A stretch of DNA of 5,469 bases from Litorimonas sp039962885 (GTDB lineage: Bacteria; Pseudomonadota; Alphaproteobacteria; Caulobacterales; Maricaulaceae). A program made the translations under genes and the position numbers. The stretch is from contig JBDVGI010000036.1 of assembly GCA_039962885.1 (NCBI GenBank), positions 1-5,469 on the forward strand, written 5' to 3'. The notes under the pieces were generated by a model that saw nothing but the letters and a program-made list of their open reading frames with translations, was not told the DNA's origin and ran no database searches. Numbering within the stretch: the stretch's first letter is position 1; every line of letters begins with the position of its first letter. Below, piece by piece: positions 1 through 5,124 of the stretch.

Positions 1-1924
1 GCAAGTGATTATTGCTCGTAAAATGGGGCAAGCCTCTGGCCCTGTCGAGATCGCTGTTGAACGATTTATGCGAGAGTATTTTACAAATGCCAAGGAGGTT
101 GGGGCGTTAACGCGAATTGCGTGTGCTAAACTTGAAGCCCAAAAATCCATTCGGTTGCCCAAAGGCTTAGATGCATTACTTCCGGGTTCGCGGCGGAATT
201 TACGAAACAAAGCTTTGGTGTTGGATCATGGGCGGTTGTCATTTTCTGACCCTATGATGATTAAAAGTGACCCTAGTATCATTATGCAATTATTTGAAAC
301 TGCGGGGCGCCGGAATGTTGATATTCATCCGAACGCTTTTACGGAAATAGATTTTCGTCGAAATCTTATGGATGCTGATTTTCGCCGCAGTCCAGATAAT
401 TCGCGTTTATTCCAAAAAACTTTACTGAAAGCCAAAGCTCCTTATGCGACTTTGCGCGCAATGAATGAGGCGGGAGTTTTAGGACGTTACCTTATCGAGT
501 TTGGCGGAATTGTCGGGCGCACACAATTCAATATGCACCATGCTTATACCGTTGATGAACACACATTGCGACTTGTTGATAACTTTGACAATCTTCGAAA
601 GGGCCGTCTTGAAACCGTTAACCCACTTATTACAGATATTGTGAAGCGATTTAATTCTGTGCAGGTCTTGATTATAATGTTGACGTGCTTGCTGCATGAT
701 ACAGGTAAGGGGCAGGGTGATCAATGTATTGAGGGAGCGCAGCTTGCGCGCAAAGCTTGCCGCCGTATGGGGGTGTCCCAAGAAATAACGGATACATGTG
801 CATGGCTAGTACGTCGTCACTTAGATATGAGCGAAACGGCCCAACGCCGCGATATATCTGACCCTGAGACTATCGCAGAATTCGCGGCTCTTGTGGGATC
901 ACAAGAGCGTCTTGAGTTGTTATTTGCCTTAACAGTTGTCGATATACGATCTGTCGGCCCTGGTATTTGGAATGACTGGAAGGGCGCATTACTCCGGAAT
1001 TTATTTACAGCCACGACGAATTACCTAAAAGGCAGAGATGATTTAGCCCCAGCCGCGCGCGCCAATGCCATTCAAGAGCAATTATTTGAAAAACTCCGCC
1101 CTGAAATGGTCGAAGCGATAAAACCGATTACGCAAGATATGCCACATCAATATTGGTTGAGTTTTAACATGGCGACCCTACTTGGTCATGCACGATTTTT
1201 TGATGGCATTATACAAAATGCCTTAAGAGCATCTGGTTCAAAAGAAGACTCTGGTTTAAAAAACTCTTCTAAGCAAACAAAATCCGGTCGAGACATAAAT
1301 AGTAAAGCCGCCGTACAAAGCCGCCTTAACCGAATGCGCAATGTTACAGAGCTCTGGATTTTAACCTCTGGTAGGCCTGGGTTGTTTGCTGATTTAACGA
1401 AAGCAATTTCCAGCTGCGGAGCGTCTATATCGGGGGCGCATTTGCATACAACCCACTCTGGACAAGTAATGAACGTGTTTTATCTGCATGGCGGAGACGG
1501 ACAGGCTTACGGGCAAGATAGCCCGCATCTCATTGAAACCTTGCGGCACAGAACTATGAGCGCAACACGAGAGCAGGTCGACAATCTGACAATTCCTGCG
1601 GCCATTAGGTCGCGCCGAGCGGGAGCCATTCCTGTTGCATCCAAAGTTAAATTTTCGGATATAGCCTCTGGGAATTTGACAATTATAGAGGTTAAGGGCC
1701 GTGATCGTCCGGGCTTATTATATAGTCTAGCGCGCCTTATGAGCGAGGAATTAATTGATATTTATTCTGCCCATATCGAAGTTGTTGGAGCGCAAGCTAT
1801 TGATGCTTTTTATGTTCGTGCCCGCGATGGGGACGGGACTATAAATGCGGCGCGGCGAAAAAAACTTAAAGCCCGTTTCATAGATATTTTTGATGTCGAT
1901 AAAACCGCAAAGAGCGCAGCCTAA
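1..1924 (+). CDS. glnD: Bifunctional [protein-PII] uridylyltransferase / uridylyl-removing enzyme GlnD, 5' partial
   Basis: GlnD senses glutamine in the cytoplasm. It adds UMP to PII proteins (GlnB/GlnK) when glutamine is low and removes it when glutamine is high. The frame is open to the left edge, so the GTG at base 5 is probably an internal Val codon. The visible 639 residues compare with about 900 in the family, and the N-terminal nucleotidyltransferase domain is outside the window. Counting from base 5: residues 16-40 match the end of the transferase-associated region (VERFMREYF); an HD domain follows with H186 (VDEHTL), H231-D232 (LLHDTGKG), H272 (RRHLDMS) and D313 (VVDIRSVGP), the uridylyl-removing site; a Lys/Ser-rich linker spans about 409-440; two ACT domains sit at about 448-520 (GRPGLF) and 558-630 (GRDRPGLL). 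Oddities: the usual DHS after HDxxKG reads DQC, and ACT1 has Gly where Asp is usual. The stop overlaps murJ by one base. The identity is secure; activities are inferred from the family. Confidence 0.96.
   Translation, partial: QVIIARKMGQASGPVEIAVERFMREYFTNAKEVGALTRIACAKLEAQKSIRLPKGLDALLPGSRRNLRNKALVLDHGRLSFSDPMMIKSDPSIIMQLFETAGRRNVDIHPNAFTEIDFRRNLMDADFRRSPDNSRLFQKTLLKAKAPYATLRAMNEAGVLGRYLIEFGGIVGRTQFNMHHAYTVDEHTLRLVDNFDNLRKGRLETVNPLITDIVKRFNSVQVLIIMLTCLLHDTGKGQGDQCIEGAQLARKACRRMGVSQEITDTCAWLVRRHLDMSETAQRRDISDPETIAEFAALVGSQERLELLFALTVVDIRSVGPGIWNDWKGALLRNLFTATTNYLKGRDDLAPAARANAIQEQLFEKLRPEMVEAIKPITQDMPHQYWLSFNMATLLGHARFFDGIIQNALRASGSKEDSGLKNSSKQTKSGRDINSKAAVQSRLNRMRNVTELWILTSGRPGLFADLTKAISSCGASISGAHLHTTHSGQVMNVFYLHGGDGQAYGQDSPHLIETLRHRTMSATREQVDNLTIPAAIRSRRAGAIPVASKVKFSDIASGNLTIIEVKGRDRPGLLYSLARLMSEELIDIYSAHIEVVGAQAIDAFYVRARDGDGTINAARRKKLKARFIDIFDVDKTAKSAA
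887..908. repeat. Perfect 9-bp inverted repeat inside glnD
   Basis: GCTCTTGTG (887-895) and CACAAGAGC (900-908) are exact reverse complements around a four-base GGAT loop. It lies in the HD-domain coding region (codons for LVGSQERL). No T run follows, so it is not an intrinsic terminator. Function is unknown and it may be chance. Confidence 0.5.
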
Positions 1925-1926
1925 TG
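1909..1926 (+). promoter_or_regulatory. glnD/murJ stop-start overlap with weak ribosome binding site
   Basis: The glnD stop TAA (1922-1924) shares its last A with the murJ ATG (1924-1926). The only Shine-Dalgarno-like string is AAAGAG at 1909-1914, nine bases from the ATG and inside the glnD reading frame. This layout normally means that ribosomes finishing glnD re-initiate on murJ. Coupling is inferred; the overlap is seen directly. Confidence 0.6.
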
Positions 1927-3495
1927 CGGCTTTTACGCTCAACTGCTATTATTGCATCGCTAACATTGGTTAGCCGGCTTTTAGGGTTTGTCCGTGATGT
2001 TTTAATTGCGAATTTCTTTGGGGCTGGATTTATTTCCGATGCATTTTTTACAGCCTTTAAACTCCCGAATGTCTTCCGCCGTATGTTTGCTGAGGGGGCT
2101 TTTAACGCAGCTTTTGTTCCGCTTTACGCGAAACGTTTAGAACAAGACGGAGAGGCATCAGCGGATAACTTTGCGAGTGAAACCGCCAGTGTTTTATTCT
2201 TTTTTGTAGCCTGTCTTGTTATAGCGTTTGAGCTAACCATGCCATTTTCGTTAAATATCATTGGTAATGGCCTTGATAAAAACGTCAACGCTAGCGGTAT
2301 AACAACCTATGATCTTGCCGTGGTTTATGCGCAAATCACTATGCCATATTTGCTCTTTATGTCCATGACTGCGATGTTTTCAGGCGTGTTAAATACGCGT
2401 GGTTTTTTCGCGCTGTCCGCGGGCGTACCAATTATTTTGAATCTATTTATGATCTCGGCTTTGATGATAACCCCTATATTTGACCTGTCTCAAAGACAGA
2501 CAGGTTATGCATTGACTGCCGCTATTAGTCTCTCAGGTGTCGCGCAAATGATGATTGTTTATTGGGGATGCAGGCGTGCGGGCGTGAGAATACGGCCCCG
2601 CTTGCCGCGTTTAACCCCTGGGGTGCGGCGCATGATTACGCTAGGGGTGCCCGGCTTGATTTCCGCAGGAATTACACAAATAAATCTTGTTGTCTCGCAC
2701 GGAATAGCGACCCAACAAGAAGGCGCTGCTAGCTGGCTCACATATGCAGACCGTCTGTATCAACTTCCTTTAGGGATGATAGGGATTGCTATGGGCGTTG
2801 CGCTTCTACCGGCTCTATCACGCAGATTACGCGCCGGCGACGAAGCGGGCGCGAATAGGTCGATGAATAGAGGTATGGAAATCGCAGCTTTTTTAACACT
2901 ACCTGCGGCATTTGCTCTGTTCATTATCCCTGAGTTTTTAATCAGCGGGTTATTTGAACGCGGTGACTTCACCGCGAGTACAACGCAGCAAGTCTCTAAG
3001 GCTTTACGGTTCTTTGCCCTTGGTCTGCCAGCGTTTGTTTTGATTAAAGTTCTCACTCCCGCTTTTTTTGCGCGCGAGAACATGCGTACTCCGATGTATT
3101 TTGCAGGCTTATCGGCGTTAATTAATGTTAGTCTTGGATTGTTTTTATTTTGGAAAATTGGCTTTGAAGGTCTGGCACTAGCCACGACAATCGCGGCTTG
3201 GGTTAATGTGGCGGGGCTTGGGTTTATTTTGTTGCGTGATAAAGATTTGGTACTGGATGCAAGGCTTTTATCGCGTTTCCCTCGGATTGTTCTTGCAAGC
3301 GCGGTGATGGGGTTTGCGCTTTGGGCGACGCTTCCGATTTTCCCAGATTTATCCCAATCACATATCATAATAGATTTATTATCTTTAATCGGAATTAGCG
3401 GGTTCGGCTTAATTATTTACGCGATAGCAGCTTCGCTCTTGCGGGCCTTTGGCTTGCACGATATACGCGATGCACTTTCCAAAAAAGCGAATTAA
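1924..3495 (+). CDS. murJ: Lipid II flippase MurJ (MviN family)
   Basis: This integral inner-membrane protein of the MOP exporter superfamily flips lipid II to the periplasmic face for peptidoglycan synthesis. At 523 residues it has the normal family length and is hydrophobic throughout, consistent with about 14 membrane segments. The N-terminal signature is clear: SRLLGFVRD at 17-25, DAFFTAFKLPNVFRR at 39-53, FAEGAFNAAFVP at 55-66. R18, R24, D39, N49 and R52 fall at the same numbers as functional cavity residues of E. coli MurJ. The second half carries YADRLYQLPLG (274-284), with R277 matching E. coli R270, and LFERGDF near residue 344. The position matching E. coli E273 is Q280. The ATG is chosen because MRLLRS fits the family start; it overlaps the glnD stop by one base, which suggests translational coupling. 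Only a weak AGAG (1911-1914) precedes it. Probably essential, by family knowledge. Confidence 0.97.
   Translation: MRLLRSTAIIASLTLVSRLLGFVRDVLIANFFGAGFISDAFFTAFKLPNVFRRMFAEGAFNAAFVPLYAKRLEQDGEASADNFASETASVLFFFVACLVIAFELTMPFSLNIIGNGLDKNVNASGITTYDLAVVYAQITMPYLLFMSMTAMFSGVLNTRGFFALSAGVPIILNLFMISALMITPIFDLSQRQTGYALTAAISLSGVAQMMIVYWGCRRAGVRIRPRLPRLTPGVRRMITLGVPGLISAGITQINLVVSHGIATQQEGAASWLTYADRLYQLPLGMIGIAMGVALLPALSRRLRAGDEAGANRSMNRGMEIAAFLTLPAAFALFIIPEFLISGLFERGDFTASTTQQVSKALRFFALGLPAFVLIKVLTPAFFARENMRTPMYFAGLSALINVSLGLFLFWKIGFEGLALATTIAAWVNVAGLGFILLRDKDLVLDARLLSRFPRIVLASAVMGFALWATLPIFPDLSQSHIIIDLLSLIGISGFGLIIYAIAASLLRAFGLHDIRDALSKKAN
2481..2507. repeat. Inverted repeat inside murJ with alternative pairing
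   Basis: ACCTGTCT (2483-2490) and AGACAGGT (2498-2505) pair perfectly around a seven-base loop. As RNA, the stem extends to ten pairs through one G-U and one U-A. A competing six-pair hairpin uses CTGTCT (2485-2490) and AGACAG (2494-2499) with loop CAA. It lies in codons for FDLSQRQTGY, a stretch between membrane segments. No T run follows. Confidence 0.5.
2959..2976. repeat. 18-base near-perfect palindrome inside murJ
   Basis: CGCGGTGA (2959-2966) and TCACCGCG (2969-2976) are exact reverse complements around CT. As RNA this gives seven GC-rich pairs closed by an ACUU tetraloop. It falls on codons for the conserved ERGDFTA segment, so protein conservation may explain part of it. Confidence 0.5.
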
Positions 3496-3519
3496 GCATT
3501 TGCAAATTAAGTATTTCAA
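3490..3519. repeat. Imperfect 15-base tandem repeat across the murJ stop codon
   Basis: Two adjacent units, AATTAAGCATTTGCA (3490-3504) and AATTAAGTATTTCAA (3505-3519), agree at 12 of 15 positions. The first unit contains the murJ TAA at 3493-3495; the second lies entirely in the murJ-trpS gap. It is probably a short local duplication. No hairpin forms from it, and no known operator is recognised. Confidence 0.55.
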
Positions 3520-3523
3520 AGTC

Positions 3524-3536
3524 AGGACGTGACGTG
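3524..3536 (+). promoter_or_regulatory. Ribosome binding site that fixes the trpS GTG start
   Basis: AGGA at 3524-3527 lies six bases before GTG at 3534-3536. No ATG in this frame lies between the AGGA and the conserved region encoding RVFSGVQPTG, so this GTG is the best start. The rest of the 38-base murJ-trpS gap shows no convincing promoter or terminator. Confidence 0.75.
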
Positions 3537-4556
3537 AGTGAAACATATCAAGGCCCCAATCGTGTTTTTTCAGGCGTGCAGCCAACGGGGGCGTTGCACC
3601 TTGGGAATTACCTTGGTGCGCTTAAGAAGTTTGTTCAGCTTCAAGACGAAATGGAATGCGTATTTTGTATTGTGGATTTGCACGCCATCACTGTGGCCCA
3701 AGACCCAAAATTACTCGCAGATCAAACTCGCCATATTACCGCCGCGTTTTTAGCCTCTGGCGTTGATCCAAAAAAGGCGATTATTTACAATCAGTCTTCC
3801 GTACGTGCCCATACGGAATTGGCGTGGTATTTTAACTGTGTGGCCCGTATTGGTTGGTTAAATCGTATGACGCAGTTCAAAGATAAAGCAGGGAAAAATT
3901 CTGAGAAAATGTCAGTCGGCTTGTATGATTATCCCGTGTTGCAAGCTGCCGATATTCTCGCCTTTAAAGGCACGCACGTCCCAGTCGGGGAAGACCAAAA
4001 GCAACATCTTGAACTCTCGCGCCAAATTGCGCAGAAATTCAACCATGATTTTGGAGTGCCAAATTTCTTCCCGCTCCCCGAACCTTTGATTAAAGGTCCA
4101 GGTGCAAAGGTAATGAGCTTGCGTGACGGCACAAAGAAGATGTCAAAATCTGACCCGTCTGAGGGCTCGCGTTTGAATTTGACGGATAGCGCAGATATGA
4201 TTTCTAAAAAAATCCGTAAAGCCAAGACGGATTCTGGAGCTGTGCCTGAAACCGTAGAAGAGCTTGATGAGCGCGCCGATGTTGCCGGTTTGGTGGCGAT
4301 ATATGCCGCGCTTGCGAATATGTCAGAGGCAGATGTTTTGGCGCGTCACGCAGGCGGGCAATTTGGCCCGTTTAAACAAGCCTTAGCGGATGTGGCGGTT
4401 GAGGTCTTGGCGCCGATCACGCAACGCATGAATGAATATTTGTCAGACCCTGCTGAAATTGATAGAATATTGACGGATGCAGGTGAAAAAGCTGCGTTAA
4501 TTGCAGACCCAATTGTAGCGGATGTACGGCGGATTATCGGATTTCGCGGCGCGTAA
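3534..4556 (+). CDS. trpS: Tryptophanyl-tRNA synthetase
   Basis: This cytoplasmic class Ic aminoacyl-tRNA synthetase charges tRNA-Trp with tryptophan using ATP. At 340 residues it is the usual length for bacterial TrpRS and normally works as a homodimer. The catalytic Rossmann fold begins with VFSGVQPTGALHLGNYLGAL (11-30), which contains the HIGH-type signature HLGN at 22-25. Further family signatures are QAADIL (137-142), whose Asp140 matches the indole-contacting Asp of characterised TrpRS; VPVGEDQKQHLELSR (149-163); and the KMSKS loop KKMSKSD at 201-207. The C-terminal helical part, from about 220 to 340, covers the anticodon-side domain and includes the GPFK segment. Nothing looks damaged. 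It starts with GTG behind AGGA, 38 bases after murJ, and is followed 22 bases later by the copper chaperone gene. A trpS next to murJ is a common alphaproteobacterial arrangement. No leader peptide or T-box is seen upstream; the gap is too short for one. Confidence 0.98.
   Translation: MSETYQGPNRVFSGVQPTGALHLGNYLGALKKFVQLQDEMECVFCIVDLHAITVAQDPKLLADQTRHITAAFLASGVDPKKAIIYNQSSVRAHTELAWYFNCVARIGWLNRMTQFKDKAGKNSEKMSVGLYDYPVLQAADILAFKGTHVPVGEDQKQHLELSRQIAQKFNHDFGVPNFFPLPEPLIKGPGAKVMSLRDGTKKMSKSDPSEGSRLNLTDSADMISKKIRKAKTDSGAVPETVEELDERADVAGLVAIYAALANMSEADVLARHAGGQFGPFKQALADVAVEVLAPITQRMNEYLSDPAEIDRILTDAGEKAALIADPIVADVRRIIGFRGA
3797..3818. repeat. Perfect 7-bp inverted repeat inside trpS
   Basis: TTCCGTA (3797-3803) and TACGGAA (3812-3818) are exact reverse complements around an eight-base loop, in codons for SSVRAHTEL. 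No T run follows. It is the weakest of the four coding-region inverted repeats listed and is likely chance. Confidence 0.35.
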
Positions 4557-4568
4557 AACGTAACCAAC

Positions 4569-4581
4569 AAGGTATTTTATG
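4569..4581 (+). promoter_or_regulatory. Ribosome binding site of the copper chaperone lipoprotein gene
   Basis: AAGG at 4569-4572 stands six bases before the ATG at 4579. It supports this ATG, and the lipoprotein signal peptide that starts there, as the true N terminus. The 22-base gap after trpS holds no terminator. Confidence 0.7.
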
Positions 4582-5106
4582 AAACATTCCATATTGGCCC
4601 TTAGCCTCATCACTGGATTCATATCGGCTTGCTCTGGGCAAGACACAGGCGTCGCGGCGCAAACAGTTCTAAGCGCTGAAGCTAGGACGCAAGGCGTGTC
4701 TGTATCTGCGCCTTATGTTCTGCCGCCATTTCCGGGACGTGATGTGGCCGCAGGGTTTTTCACACTTGAAAATCACGGCGCTGCTGACCGTCTTATATCT
4801 GCCAGTAGCCCAGATAGTGCGTCCGTGGAAATCCATCACCATATCGAAGATAATGGCGTGATGCGTATGCGGCGTATTGAAGGTCTGGCACTTGCAACGG
4901 GTGATGTTGTGCAATTTGAACCTGGTAGCTACCATCTCATGCTTTTCGGCGTGAACTTGCCAGACGACCAATCTGAAATTGAGGTGACGTTAAATTACGA
5001 GAAATCTGACCCGATGACCTTAAGGGTTCCGATACGTCAACACGGCGAAGAGCCTGAGACTGAGCAAAATAAAGGCTCCGCTAGCCATTATGGGTCGGGT
5101 GACTAG
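4579..5106 (+). CDS. PCu(A)C-family copper chaperone, predicted lipoprotein
   Basis: PCu(A)C (DUF461) proteins hold Cu(I) outside the cytoplasm and can deliver it to the CuA site of cytochrome c oxidase, often with ScoI/SenC partners. This 175-residue protein starts with a short lipoprotein signal peptide: K2-H3, a hydrophobic stretch at 4-15, and the lipobox ISAC with Cys18. It should therefore be lipid-anchored facing the periplasm rather than free. A low-complexity linker runs from 19 to about 38. The domain covers about 39-153, with PGRDVAAGFFTLEN at 52-65. The copper motif H-x10-M-x21-H-x-M is met exactly by H86, M97, H119 and M121, the last two in PGSYHLML. The run H86-H87-H88 puts His at the +2 position that is often Met. 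A polar tail, acidic at its start, follows (155-175). No Sco, CopC or oxidase gene is visible nearby, so the CuA role is inferred from the family only. It probably shares transcripts with trpS. Confidence 0.9.
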   Translation: MKHSILALSLITGFISACSGQDTGVAAQTVLSAEARTQGVSVSAPYVLPPFPGRDVAAGFFTLENHGAADRLISASSPDSASVEIHHHIEDNGVMRMRRIEGLALATGDVVQFEPGSYHLMLFGVNLPDDQSEIEVTLNYEKSDPMTLRVPIRQHGEEPETEQNKGSASHYGSGD

Positions 5107-5124
5107 CTTGCAAATTAACGCAGA
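5107..5124. other. 18-base convergent intergenic gap without visible terminator
   Basis: The copper chaperone stop (TAG, 5104-5106) and the metalloprotease stop (complement of 5125-5127) are 18 bases apart. No GC-rich hairpin followed by a T run is present on either strand in or near the gap. The best pairing found is a five-base GCTAG/CTAGC match across an 18-base loop at about 5089-5108, which is too weak to call. Transcripts may end by Rho or run into the opposite gene. Confidence 0.5.

Noticed and set aside
1..60. GTG at base 5 as the glnD start, implying a naturally short GlnD without a transferase domain.
   Set aside because: The frame is open to the window edge and the first residues already match internal GlnD sequence before VERFMREYF. 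Truncation by the window is the simple explanation.
744..753. TTGCGCGCAA palindrome and nearby AGCTTGC direct repeat (741-747, 754-760) in glnD.
   Set aside because: Short and within Ala/Arg/Lys codons; no spacing or context that suggests a site.
2830..2853. CGCGCC/GGCGCG inverted repeat in murJ.
   Set aside because: A six-base GC stem with a 12-base loop in Arg/Ala/Gly-rich codons is easily produced by codon choice.
2760..3368. Long minus-strand open frame of 202 codons opposite murJ.
   Set aside because: It lies entirely within the conserved murJ gene, its translation is rich in Arg, Lys, Ala and Ser without any recognised domain, and no ribosome site is evident. It is a shadow frame.
4352..4376. 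GC-rich stem CGGGC/GCCCG followed by TTT inside trpS, resembling a terminator.
   Set aside because: Only five strong pairs, a short T run, and a position in the middle of an intact coding region (codons for GGQFGPFK). Chance is likelier.
4470..4501. TTGACG near the end of trpS as a -35 box for the copper chaperone gene.
   Set aside because: No acceptable -10 element lies 16-18 bases downstream, so there is no usable promoter pair.
4669..4971. Minus-strand open frame of 100 codons opposite the copper chaperone gene.
   Set aside because: The plus-strand frame carries a complete signal peptide and copper motif; the opposite translation shows no recognisable family.
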